A DNA stretch of 64,000 nt from the NCBI GenBank assembly GCA_910591455.2, contig OU342819.1, positions 8,689,333 to 8,753,332 on the forward strand, written 5' to 3'. The DNA is from Pholis gunnellus. Lineage: Eukaryota > Chordata > Actinopteri > Perciformes > Pholidae. Shown here in pieces: positions 23,131 to 34,513 of this stretch (its first letter is position 1; the number at the start of each line of letters is the position of its first letter). A program made the translations under genes and the position numbers. The notes beneath the pieces are model-generated. The model saw only the letters and a list, made by a program, of their open reading frames with translations, ran no database searches and had not been told where the DNA came from.

Positions 23131-26100
23131 ACTTCATAATTTGGCTAATCTCTGAAGTGGACCTCTTTTATGAACAGAATAAAACCCACCTTGCTGCAAA
23201 CCTGTTTAAATCAATAGACAAAGTGATAAAAAAACTAATTTCTCAGGTTGTGATGAAACTAATTTGATTGAGGAGGCAGAAGCCACATCATTTAGATAGG
23301 TGCATAGACTTGAATGTAAACTGCAGTATTGGTGGGGAAACCCATAAAAGTCTTGGAAATTTGATTCATACTTTCTAATATCTCCTAAAAGGAATGAATT
23401 ATAGATTCGGTTACATTTTACATTTGCAAAGTACAGTCCTGCCCTTCAGATGGACAACCTATTGGTCACCCATGGACAGACTTCAGTCATTGAGGCAAGA
23501 TATGAACTGATCATTTCAGATTGAGAAAACAGGATTGCTGAAAGCCTTAATGCAAGATTCCAAAGGTGTCTTATCAATTTGGTGTTTTTACATTTTAACA
23601 TCGTCTATTACTGTGTTTGAAATGAAAAAAGTGTTACATGCAATGCATTTAACATTCACGTCTATACCGCCCAGAAATAATCTCTCAAATCACTCCATCA
23701 TGAGGCTTATAAATGTTGATTTTATGTTCCAAAGCATGCATCAAATCACTTCATCCACGATGGCACTTTGTGTTGATTAACGTTTCCTGAAAGATAATAA
23801 TGACTGAAAGGCTGTACTACAATTCTTTCAATGCTCAAATGATTCGACATTGCCTCAGTAGTTTTCCAGAAACACGGATGCTGATGATTCCCTTATTATT
23901 TAATCACTGGTTTATTGGTGTTAATTGTGACAATGGATTCAGATGACATGCATACTATGCGGCAATCCTTTAGAAGGAAATAAACAAGGAAAACAGAGCT
24001 GGGTCGACCTGAGAGCAATACTAAGTGCAGCGGGAAAAACAGTCATGTTTATCTGAACTATAATTGACATTTTATGAAACAAAGGAGACATTAAAACCAC
24101 AAATGTCCCACTGTACTTCACCAACAGGAAAACAAACAAATTAGGCTCCAGAGGAAAGGAACATTTGGAGACTGAAGGCCACACAGCAGTCTTTACTTAC
24201 CAGCTCTGTAGGAACAATACGTTTTGACTCTTTCACAAAGTATTCAACTTCACGTCCATCTTTTCACAGCCGTACAAGCTAAATCTTAAGTAGTTCAAAT
24301 AAGGAATTGTTTTTAATCAGCACATGTTGTCAATTTGAATTTTAAACCAAGTTAACGTGCATTTAAAAAGTAAACACTTCTGGAGAAAGACACGTAAGAG
24401 TAACAGTTTAAGATTGAGCGGAAATATTGTGTGCCCTGATAAAGCTCAAACTGAATTTGAAAAGTGTTTCATCTGGCAGATTTCCGAGCTGGCCGGACGG
24501 TTTCCCCACATGACCTGTCTCTCTGTCTATCAAACAAAATCATAAAATGCCCCAAGAATCTTACAAAAAATAAAACAACGGTGGAATGACTTGAAGATAA
24601 CTCCCCCTCAGACGTAACGGCATTTAAGCAAATCTGCAGAGAGGAACAAAAGGAAAACAAAAAGAAATCCAGATGGGCCAAACTGATATAGACATTTCTG
24701 AGAAAACCGAAGCTGTAATCACGGCTTCACAGGCTTTTTTTAAAAAGCACATTACATATCCATGTATTTGCATCTCATTTATTTTTACATTCATAGGCAC
24801 ACATTTGTTTGTGGACCAATATCCAACATTATGTTTGGAGTTCATGATGAAAATTAACACACTTATTCTTTTGGACACAATATTTATATTAAAAGCTCAA
24901 TAAATAACTTATCTGAATCCAAACCTCTTTAAAAATACACTGTGAAGCAATTCTCTTTTGGAAAAAAATAATTGCTGTAAATTGTAACTAAGTAGAACAA
25001 CAAAACATGAAATGGGAGCCAATTTGCTCGAGTGAAGAGTGGGACCATCGGTACTCTCAAATGATTTATTTGAATTACTGAAGGGATTTCATTTGTCTCT
25101 TGAAGTTTAATATCAAAGGGTTCTCTTAATTCTTTTTTTTTCTCTTTTTGTCATATTGTCATGTGAAATTGTCGCATTTCTGATGTCTATTTTCATCTGT
25201 CTTAAAAAAAGAAGAGAAAGAGAGTAGGCCTAAAGAATTTGAATGTAAAGGCTGCAGCACCACACGATTGAAAGTGAACGCAAACACACTGTTTCTATTG
25301 TGGAAGTAAATGTGTCCAACATGAACTCCCTGTACAAGAGCCACAAGTATGAGAGGCAGGTTCTAAGAAAACAGCAATACGGTGGCATTGTGATTTTGTT
25401 AACGTTTTTATATTTATCGCAACATTTCACAAAGGATGTTAAGTATCAGTTCAAGGCATCAGGCATCCGGATGAACATTTCTAGCAGCCATATGTAAGGT
25501 TTCAGTCCAGACTAAGCCTCCGACAAAGAAAAGTGTAAAGGGAAAGAAACTTAGTAAGAAACAACTGTTGTACTTGGTGGCTTCCAGGACGAGATACAGC
25601 AAATTACCGAACAACCCATGAGTCATCAAAGGCAACAGGCAGAGGTCAGAGAGAGAGAGTAGCCAGGCTGGTATGAACCCGACACTTTGAACCAGCTGCT
25701 GGCCTCCTGTTGAGTTGGGTTGGTGAGGGGAGTCTTCCGCCACGTCTTCATAGATTGCCTGGTGTCCTGTGGTGACATTTAAATGGATATCCATAAGACT
25801 AGCACATCAAAATATGAGAACGGCCACATTCATCAATAAGCTATCCATCTGCAACGGCTCTCACTGAGCGGCTGTGGGCGATGAACAAACAGCGTGTGTC
25901 ACTCCGTCATTTAGCAACAACACAATGTGCGCATCATCAATCACGTGCACATTCAGCTTCTTTTCATTCTTGGTTACTAGTTGAACCAAGTTGAGTGATT
26001 CTGCTTTAGCTGCCGTTAGTGCGCCACTGATAGTGGCAGTGATAAATATCTAGCTTTAGTCTGGAAATCTGTTTTTCACTTCAACATGTTGTGCAGCAAC

Positions 26101-27869
26101 TGAAATATATTTAGTCTTCATTTGATTTATAGTTGTTTGTTTAATCTCAAATCCAATCTGTCATCAAAGTGTGCCAATGGCCATGGGAGTGGAATATTTG
26201 GAACTATATTTTCCATGTTTCATAATGAGCCTTGGGACCACATTGACTGTATATAATGGATGTAACAATGGACTGTATACATCAGTGGATGTCACTGGAG
26301 CAGATTTGAACCCTTGAGTTTGTTCTGTGATGCCGAGGACTGTTATGTAATTAATATTGTGAATAATGTCAGATACACTGACAGATAAATAGTCGCCTGC
26401 TTGTCCTAATGTTCGTAAAATGTATGCTTTAGGTATTATTATCAACACGCTCTTACTCATTGGGATATTGCGTACTGCAAATTCAATTACATTTAGGATC
26501 AACTCCTCGTAAATATTGTTATAAGACTTTGATAAAGAATACAATTCTCTACCACAGTGTAAGTCATTTTACAGTACAATGTTAAAATATATTGTTCTGT
26601 TTTCTGGGAAATCAATTGAGAGGGTTTTAATGGATACAATAATCAGACAGGGGTGTTTACTTTCTGACAAATCCAGCAAATCAAAAACCTGACAAATTAA
26701 AGTACTTAATCACATTTATGTAAAAATCATATACAAATCAATAGTGTCATAAAACAGTCTTGCTCATTGATTAGCAGCATTCCCCACAATAGCCTTTTAT
26801 ACCCAGATACATTAAAGTCATATCTATCACGGTATACATTTTATGAGAAAATCTCTCACCGTAGACATATTTATAGTGTCTCACCATACTGTATTTATTG
26901 TCATATTAATCATCCTTAATGTACACAACACCACTGTGGAGCATCCCCTAGTTTTAACAAAATAGAAGCATTTCACCATCTGCAGTATGTATGTAAATTA
27001 CTAGTATATATTTCAAGACATACAGTAATTTCCATGCTTATTATGATCTGTTTTTAAAATCACTGGACTGCGAGTGGCAGCCCAGCAGCGGCAACAAACG
27101 CAAAACAACACGTAGCAGGAAGAAGGTGACAGAGAGCAGGTCAGCTCCAAGGACAGCGCTCTGTGAAAACGTGTTGAAGTGTCACAGGAAGTCCATTTTC
27201 CACTCCAGGTACCGGAGCTGATTGGACTCTGGTGTTACCTGTGACCAATTAACAATCAGTGCACAGCCCGGTTGACCTGCCACTCTCCCAGAGACGGCTT
27301 AGATGGACCGGCCACACACCTCCACACTGTCAGTTCATAGGTCAGTGACAGTTTCTTTTAATGACAGTGAGCATGAAACCCTGATGTGCCATCTCACCTC
27401 GAGAGAAAGCTCACTCGAGCCAATACTTGACCCGATAAGACTCGGGGTCAGCCTTCTCTTTGCTTGCGCTGTACTTTTGAAAAGGTTGTACATCTTTTGA
27501 GTCTACAGTTGACTGAGGAATGGGCCTATAGGCTATGAAATCAAATTTCATTCCAGTCATACTTTCGTCCTCCCCCTGCTCCAGAGACTTATCAGTAGAA
27601 CCTACACCTTGTTCAAATGTCAAATTGCTTGTCCTGGTTTCTTAATACACAGCCACGCCTCTTTCACTCTCCGCTTGTCACACTTTGTGGAGAAGTGGGC
27701 AAAGTTGCAAGTGAGCGAAGGGAAGAAGAGATGGCGCAGATTCTACATACCGTTTACTGTCACCTGATAACTTATTTAATCCCATTTTTGTCCAGATGAT
27801 GATTAAAATGATGGTAGTAGGATGAGTAATATGAAGCACATGACAGTGCAGTGTTTTTGAAACTGTAAG
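23131..27869. other. long non-coding stretch
   Basis: 4.7 kb almost free of simple repeats. Two minus-strand frames stand out by length only. One is 111 codons at 25794-25459, with two hydrophobic segments and a soluble-looking start (MDIHLNVTTGHQAIYEDVAE). The other is 126 codons at 26544-26164. Neither has a recognisable domain or convincing splice sites. The section around 26168-26300 reads like an old repeat (GACCACATTGACTGTATATA) that I cannot name. Confidence 0.5.
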
Positions 27870-28362
27870 GATTACAGATACTTGAACCCAAAAGCACAAC
27901 TCGGAGACACAAATACAAGTTAGTTCTTTACTTGTGTTCAGGCAGGGTCAAAACCAGGAGGTCAGTCCAACAGGCAAACAAATCCAATAAGGGGCAGGCA
28001 AAAATCCAATAAGGGGCAGGCAGAAATCAGACAGGGTCGAAACAGGCAGATCAAGAACAATATAAAGATACGCTGGAGAACTTGGCAATAACACACAAGA
28101 CAATCTGGCAGGGAACAAGTGCAAGTGAGGGGACCTAATTAGTGAGGGCTAACGAGGGAATGGGCTGCAGGTGAGGTGGGTGTGGAGGACCAGGTGAGGG
28201 GAATCCCAGGTGATTGGGTGAGAATGGTAGGATCTGAAATGACAGGAGAGTTAATAAAACAAGCAGACAGGATGAAAAAAACTAATGCTGGATGCCATCC
28301 GCCATAAAATGTAAAAGAAGAAGAAAAAAACTAACATGAAGGGGAATTCCTGACAGAAACAA
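27870..28362. mobile_element. dispersed element ending in TCCTGACA, family D
   Basis: Starts AAGGATTACAGATACTTGAACCC, passes through GGCAGGGTCAAAACCAGG, AGACAATCTGGCAGGGAACA, TAATTAGTGAGGGCTAACGA and GGTGAGGGGAATCCCAGGTG, and ends GGGGAATTCCTGACA. This is the layout of a common percomorph repeat as I remember it. It contains a 22-bp tandem duplication at 27981-28024. No coding capacity remains. Confidence 0.7.
27981..28024 (+). repeat. 22-bp direct duplication inside family D element
   Basis: Two adjacent units starting AATCCAATAAGGGGCAGGCA match at 21 of 22 positions. Confidence 0.9.
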
Positions 28363-29506
28363 AGGTCCGACTGTATGAATGGCTCCTTAACTCATTCCAT
28401 GTGATGGGGCAAGGTTGCATTCATACAACACATTTGTCACAATAAATGTACCTTTTTTTTATTTTAGAGAGATTAACTTCACCAAATGAGTCAGTTCACA
28501 GGGTTTTCACTTGTTGCCTTTTTGTATTTCAAAGCTTCACATTCACAAATTAATCATATTGAGCTTGAAGGTTCATTATTGACCGTTTTGAAGCGGCAGA
28601 AAAAAAATCAAAACACAAGGTCCTCTTACTGGAAATATTTCACAGTATATGGATTTTGCTCAGTTGTCGTGGAGATAGTTTGAGCTGTTGTAAAACTACT
28701 CCGGATGTGGTTTTGTTGGTTCTGTTTAGAACCAATATAAATACATATATTATACATTTCATGTTGGCAATAACTTCTGAGCATCTCGACTACAATGCTA
28801 ATTACTCTTCTTGCCTCAAAGTTGTTTTAATTGTACCCTTAATGGATGTTTATTCTTGACCTTAATATATGTGTGACAAGCTTTCAGACCTTTCACCTGC
28901 ATCTCACAGTCTTCATGCAGCCTTCTTCCTTTTGTGCCATAAAGCGAATCCTTTTACCGAAATCTGATCATGTGACGGCAGATTCAGAGTCATTCTTTAT
29001 CGTCCTCCGTGGAGGACATCTGTTTTCGCAGTCTGTGCACAGAAATAACATTCTGAACGAGGTGTAAACAAGGTGTGCCCGAGCTATGTAAAGCAGTTAT
29101 GGCTGACGACACAAAAGACGTAGCACCGTCGACGCTTGACTATCGAGGGGTAGTCACAAAAAGCAGTATTTACGGCGATGCAGTGATTTGATTGTCAAAT
29201 CTGTTGAAGCAACATAATAATTAAAAGTAACCATTGAATGGTCTGGTCCTGCATTCAAGAGAAATCAGAGGGAAAATTCGTATTGTTGCTCAACACCTTC
29301 AGTGTTCAGTCACCTCCTTTCTTGTTTACCCTCTCACAGTACTTTTCCAAATCATCGCTGTCCGACAGAAACTCTGATTTCCATAAAGCAACATTTGCAC
29401 AACTTGAGGCTAAACTAGTGTCTCTTTGTAACACTCTCTGCCCATTTCTCCCACCTCTTCCTGGACCCTTCATTCCTCCTATCTCTATTCCAACCCTCCC
29501 CCTCCC

Positions 29507-29509
<3 letters not shown>
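28363..29509. other. non-coding DNA
   Basis: No gene or repeat recognised. Confidence 0.55.

Positions 29510-29589
<80 letters not shown>
29510..29589. repeat. (CA)40 microsatellite
   Basis: 80 bp of nearly perfect CA after a C-rich lead. Confidence 0.98.
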
Positions 29590-29679
29590 AGGTTCTTGGC
29601 AGTGCTTGGCGGTCGCCCACCTTGTCGAACTAGCAGGTTCATGTGTGTCTGTGAGTGTGTATTTTCTGTGTCTCTGTTC

Positions 29680-29680
<1 letters not shown>

Positions 29681-29710
<30 letters not shown>

Positions 29711-29712
29711 AC
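29681..29712. repeat. (GT)11(GC)4 alternating purine-pyrimidine tract
   Basis: GT repeats pass straight into GCGCGCGC then ACA. Both halves are favourable Z-DNA sequence. Confidence 0.95.
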
Positions 29713-29849
29713 AATATTGCGTGTGTGTATGTGTGTGTCTAGCAGTAGTCTAGACGTGGTTTCCTCTCCTGTGTTTGTCTTTCTCCTCAGGCCAGCTGAT
29801 CTGTTCAGCCAGGAATGTTACTGCTACTGCTGCCATACTGTCAACACAC

Positions 29850-30170
29850 ACACTCTTTCTCTGCAGCTTCCCCTTTTTTCTCTCCCCCTTTATCTCTCCA
29901 CTCATGTTATTTTTCTCTCTTTCTTTATCTACAAACATCTGCCTTCTCTCTATTTGCGTAACCCTCTCCCCCTCTTCTCAGTCTCCATCTTCCAACCTCT
30001 CATTCTTTCTGGTTTGCTTTCAAAAGAACAGATTCACAATTTATCTTTCTCTCTCTCTCCTAAAATGCTTATAATAGCCTCACTTCTACTTCCTCTATTT
30101 CATCCTCCTTATTGTTTATCTCCTCCCTCCTCCTCTCTTACTTCTCCTCTTCCAGACAAAGTTGTCTTTC
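29850..30170 (+). repeat. pyrimidine-rich block
   Basis: C/T-rich (TCTCTCC, TTCCTC). It gives the 189-codon Ser/Leu/Pro-rich frame ending at 30175, which is an artefact. Confidence 0.8.
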
Positions 30171-30323
30171 ACTAGATGTCTCCTGGCAAAGAAACAGCAC
30201 ACCGCAGCGTGCATGTTTATGTGTGCATTTATAGAAATACTACTATTTCTGTAAGTCTTTGTATGGATGTTTTTGTATGCATGTTCACTGAATTTGATCA
30301 ACTACTGTTCAATAAATGATCTC

Positions 30324-30328
<5 letters not shown>

Positions 30329-30390
<62 letters not shown>
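30329..30390. repeat. (GT)31 microsatellite
   Basis: Perfect GT array of about 60 bp. Confidence 0.98.
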
Positions 30391-30392
<2 letters not shown>

Positions 30393-31327
30393 ATAGCACT
30401 GTCAGCCAGATTGGCATCATGTTGGCACACCTCAAAGACAGGAGACAGACAGAATTAGCAGATACATTGCAGTACTGGTGACCTGTTTTTTCTATTCATG
30501 TTCTTTATTTATCCATCTTTTAAACTCCTCATATATATATTCATACTACCTAACAACCTTTGGGGCAAGTGTTACTGTGTGTGTCATGAATGTAATAAAG
30601 TGTGTGTACAGATTTCCAGTGTATGTATAACCTGGTATAAAAACATTCAAAATAATCATTATTTAAATTCCTTCAGTAATGTTGATTTTTAGTTTATTTG
30701 GACACAAATGAGGAGACAAGAGAGGAGAGAAGCCAAACGGGGGTCATTATTACCTCCATCTAAATAATAAACAACTGTTAAAAATATACTTTATGACTTA
30801 CAATACTAAATAAACTGCAACCACCAAAAGTGTCTTTGTCATTTTGGTGGCTGCTACAATCCCTCACTGACTTCAGTGCGTTCAGAACGTCAGAACGCAC
30901 GTCAGAACCAGAGGAACTGGTAAAGGGAAGAGAACCTGGGTCTCTGCAGTGGTCAATTTGTCTCCTGTGCCCAGTGGCGTTTCTAGGAATGTGGCAAATG
31001 GATGTCTAGAGGTGTCCACTAGAGTTATGTGCACGCGTAGCACGCATGATTTCTTTCTTTCTTCTTCTAATAATAGCCTAAAACATCAATGAATAGGCTA
31101 CATGAATACATATAACTGTTGATGGTCAGTGTCCTTTTTTGCAGAATCTTTTTAGTCTAAATAAGTAGGATGCTATAATCACCAAACAAAAAATGCTTCA
31201 CGCAAACACCGGGTTCTATCTTCTTAATCGTATCTTAATCATCATGGCAAATCCTGATATAATAAGCCAATTAGCCATGGTGTTTTTAGATAAAGGATAA
31301 AAAACAGGTTCTCATTTACTTTGTTTT
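30391..31327. other. non-coding DNA
   Basis: No gene. About 30975-31060 (CAGTGGCGTTTCTAGGAAT and GCACGCGTAGCACGC) has the look of a mobile-element end but I could not pair it with another end. Confidence 0.45.
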
Positions 31328-31532
31328 GCAGAACAAACTGCAAGGTGTTAGGTAATCCCTTTCATAACACCCATTTACAGCCTGTTTAAATCTGAGGAGA
31401 CGAGCATGAAGTGTCTGGATACGGAACATTACATTGTAGCTTCTCTGATTTGACTTTTTTTGGGACAAAGCAACAGTGTGTGTTATCTTTAAGTTCATGA
31501 GCTTTATAATAATAAACAATGCTCTGACCTGC
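31328..31532 (-). mobile_element. dispersed repeat, family E, copy 1
   Basis: Read on the minus strand, GGTCAGAGCATT, TTTATTAT, ACTTCATGCTCGT(C/G)TCCTCAG and ACACCTTGCAGTTTGTTCTGC match 38289-38488 on the plus strand in the same order over about 200 bp. In both copies the last ~30 codons stay in one frame with no gap (LHAR-x-LR-x-KQA ... TPCSLFC). Copy 1 is open to KTK-stop. The family is not named; the retained frame points to a coding ancestor, perhaps a transposon or retroposed gene. Confidence 0.75.
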
Positions 31533-31856
31533 ACTAAACCTGTGCAACTGTTCGTGGACATGGACGCTGAGGAGTTGTCCTGCTCACGTTCTTGCTCGTG
31601 CCTGTGTTGTGGCAGAGAGAGTTTCCCTGATGGCAAACAGGCACAACCAAACACCCGCCTCGCAGCAAGGGAAAAAAGACAAGAATGTGGCAGAAATGTT
31701 GGGGTGGCATGGCCACCTGGCAAAATCAAGTATGCCTGTGCCACCTGTGCACTAGCCAGATGTGAAAATATGCATACAAGGCTCTGTATTTATTTAGTTA
31801 AAATGAAACCACAAACCATAGCCAGTTTTTTTCCGTTTCTTTTTTCCTTTTTGTAA
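31476..31856 (+). other. Cys-rich 126-codon open frame beside family E copy 1
   Basis: The frame starts inside the repeat, antisense to it. It has a cysteine cluster (SCSRSCSCLCCGRES), a basic middle (RLAAREKRQECGRN) and a second cluster (CATCALARC). The spacing suggests a zinc-binding fold but fits no family I know. The minus strand is also open here through 31744-31316. I cannot tell which strand, if either, was ever coding. Probably the outer part of the same mobile element. Confidence 0.25.
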
Positions 31857-31965
31857 TTCCTTCCTTCCTTATATCCTTCACTTTTAGCATTTCCTTCCAC
31901 CCTCCTTCGCTCCTTACTTCCTTTATTTCTCACCTTCACCCCGACTCTCTCGCTCCCCCCTCTCC
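31840..31965 (+). repeat. pyrimidine-rich block
   Basis: C/T-rich with TTCC repeats. Confidence 0.75.
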
Positions 31966-32152
31966 CGTAGCTTGAGGCCTTCAGGTTGTAAAAATTAATC
32001 TTCATAAGAAGGAAAAAAAAAAAAGTTTCTCCTTTCATCTCCCTTGGTCCTCCTTCACAAAGACACACACACACGCACTCGCTCTCACTTTTAAATTAAA
32101 CTGATACAATTCTCTTTCTAGTTGGCCTTGACAACGACCTGCACTCTCATGA

Positions 32153-32156
<4 letters not shown>

Positions 32157-32243
<87 letters not shown>

Positions 32244-32261
32244 ACACACACACACACACAC
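32157..32261. repeat. (CA)52 microsatellite, longest in the window
   Basis: 105 bp of CA with one TC interruption at 32237-32239. Confidence 0.98.
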
Positions 32262-32572
32262 CTCCCATAAATAAGCAATGGGGATGGAAAAAAAGAAACA
32301 AGGAAGTAAAAAAGATGAATAAAAACCATGTAATAGAGGACTTGTGTCCCAAAGTTTAGCTTTGGCCTTTCTGAAACAATATGAAGAGATTAAAACAGTA
32401 ATAAGAAGTTCAAACAGCTGCCAATCCCGATGCCCATCACCACCAGAGGTAAACAAAAAAAGTCTAGATGACACTGAAAGAGCTTCCTAACCTTAACCAC
32501 GGACACAGCTTTTGTCCCCAATTAAATGGTCTTTAGTGTGAAATGGGTCCCCGAAGTTTGTCTAAGTCAGGA

Positions 32573-32651
32573 AACACACACACACACGCACGCATGCACG
32601 CACGCACACACCTACGCACACACACACACACACACCTACGCACACACACAC
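32573..32651. repeat. compound (CA)n/(CGCA)n array
   Basis: CA repeats alternate with CGCA and CCTACG units; CACCTACGCACACACA occurs twice. Confidence 0.94.
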
Positions 32652-32695
32652 TGATTCTTCGCTCGGTCTCCAACCATCTGGTTAACTTATCAGCC

Positions 32696-32716
32696 CTCTT
32701 TCTCTCTCTCTCTCTC
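32696..32716. repeat. (TC)n microsatellite
   Basis: TC run followed by CAG, then the 14-bp palindrome GTTGCTGCAGCAAC at 32722-32735. Confidence 0.93.
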
Positions 32717-32769
32717 CAGCAGTTGCTGCAGCAACCAAAGCAAACAGCGGCTGGGGGCTGCCACACAGT

Positions 32770-33044
32770 ACAATGCCTCTCTGTCTTTCTCTCCTCCTTC
32801 TTTCACTCTGTGTCCTCCCTTGGTCCCTTAATCCCTCCATCCCTTGCTCCCTCGGCCTGTCGATCCTTCTCTGCATCATTTCTTCTCTCTCTCTCTCTCC
32901 TTTCCTGCGTCCCTCCTCTTTTCTCTCCCTTCGTGCGTCCCCTCTCTCGTCTTCTGCTCTCTGCCTCTCTACATTCCTCCATCTTTCCTCCTTGGTTGAC
33001 TTTAGTCTGTCTCTCTCTCTTTCTTCTTCATTATTTTTTCTTTC

Positions 33045-33081
<37 letters not shown>

Positions 33082-33128
33082 TGCGTTCTCTCTTTCTTTT
33101 CCTCCCTGACTGTCTTTCTCCCAAAGGC
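32770..33128 (+). repeat. pyrimidine-rich block with (CT)n
   Basis: C/T-rich throughout and includes a (CT)n array at 33050-33078. It creates the 188- and 127-codon Ser/Leu frames here. Confidence 0.85.
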
Positions 33129-33913
33129 AACTCAGCCAATCAGGCTACTAAATTGAATTTCTGTTTCTGCTTTCTTCATGAAATGGAGAAAGAGTTATGG
33201 TTTTCACAAAGTGCGAGAAACTGAAGGACTGCATGTGTACGTGTGTCTGAAGGGGAGATGAAGTGAAGGAGTCGGAGAGAAAGTGTGTGTGTCTGTAATT
33301 GCAGACATCATTAGCATTGATCCATGCTGTGCTTCTGTCCCATTTCGTCTTTGCTCTTGTAAAACTTCACGTTTTATAATGTTTCTCTTTACATTGAGGC
33401 GAGCATTTTTGTGCTATTTACTTCAATTCATTGACATCATTTTCTCCATTTTTGGATTATTTGTTTCCTGCATTAATGGAAGGTAACATGGGGTGATTCA
33501 TTTATATACAAATGGTCATTTCAGGGGTGGAGTATCCCTCTTAAGGGTATGTTGAGGTGATGTATGAGGTACTAACCTATAATCTTCGATGCAAAGGCAA
33601 ATCAAAACCCTGCTGTGCACGGGGGGCAGCAACGTGTTTCAGCCACCGAAGAGAAAGACCCAAAGTATACGCTTTATAACCGTTTTATCTGACGGCAAAC
33701 TGATCTGAAAGTGAAACTTTTCTATGCTCTATTCAAAGCCACACGACTCCGTTGATAGACACAGTAGAAATAAGTTTCATTTTCAGTTATTTTTCTGGAC
33801 TGTAAATAGTGGGTCTTAACTTTAAAGGGTATCGACCCTCTGAGACAATTTAATTTAATGTGATATTAATTATTTTATTGTTGCAGAAGGACAATGATTT
33901 CTTTGTGTGTGTC

Positions 33914-33915
<2 letters not shown>
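33129..33915. other. non-coding DNA
   Basis: Nothing recognised. Confidence 0.55.

Positions 33916-33916
<1 letters not shown>

Positions 33917-33946
<30 letters not shown>
33917..33946. repeat. (GT)15 microsatellite
   Basis: Perfect GT run. Confidence 0.96.
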
Positions 33947-33948
<2 letters not shown>

Positions 33949-34403
33949 CCAAGTGTGAAGTTCCTTTTTGTTCAATGAAAAACAATCAGAGCAGATCTTC
34001 AAAATGATGCAACAGAATAATTGAGGGTGTAACGGATCACTGATCACTGCTTTCCTCTGTGACAAACAAAAGAGAGTGCTTTCTAATGTTGAAAAAGTTA
34101 TTAAAACACGCCCAAACCTAGTCCCATAGCTGCTCCTGAGCAGACGTCTACTGTCAGTTTAACGTCATAAACGTCCGCGTTGTCTGTTTTGTACTTGTGT
34201 ACAGTATCTGTGCAGTCACAGTGCTTTCGTTTAATGGCTCATGAAGCCAATTTCCACCTTTAACAATTCAAAGTGAACAAAATAGCTTAAATGTTTTTTG
34301 GTGACTTTCTCATTTCACCGTTGGATCAATAAATGGTGAAATAACATTTGTCAAACCGGTCTGGGTTCTTCTCCGCTTCTCTTGTGCACAGTTTGCAGCT
34401 TAC
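33947..34403. other. non-coding DNA
   Basis: No supported feature up to the candidate exon. Confidence 0.55.
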
Positions 34404-34513
34404 TCATTTTCTTTGCCTCGGAGGCGGAGCTCTTCACCTCCGACTGCAGGTCAAAGGTGGCAGCGAAGCCGGATCTGGGTCTGTCCGCGGCAGAAGCCAC
34501 GCTGGAGTCTGAC
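34404..34513 (-). CDS. candidate internal coding exon, unrecognised protein
   Basis: On the minus strand a pyrimidine tract and CTCCTTCAG lead into base 34513, and GTAAGC follows base 34404. The 110-bp segment is GC- and CpG-rich against AT-rich flanks. One frame is open across it: one base completing a codon, 36 codons, then a single A. Most third positions are G or C. The peptide is Ser/Ala-rich with a Lys/Glu-rich end (FDLQSEVKSSASEAKKM). The plus strand is also open in one frame (VCSLLIFFASEAELFTSD...) and also carries a GTGAGT donor at 34521, so the strand is not settled. The protein is not recognised. Its phases match the candidates at 35516-35600 and 2-192. Confidence 0.35.

Noticed and set aside
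7355..33156. Ser/Leu/Phe/Pro-rich frames such as 7355-7945, 9169-9597, 12003-12608, 29606-30175 and 32543-33109
   Set aside because: They lie in pyrimidine blocks where stop codons are depleted, several phases are open at once, and no domains are visible.
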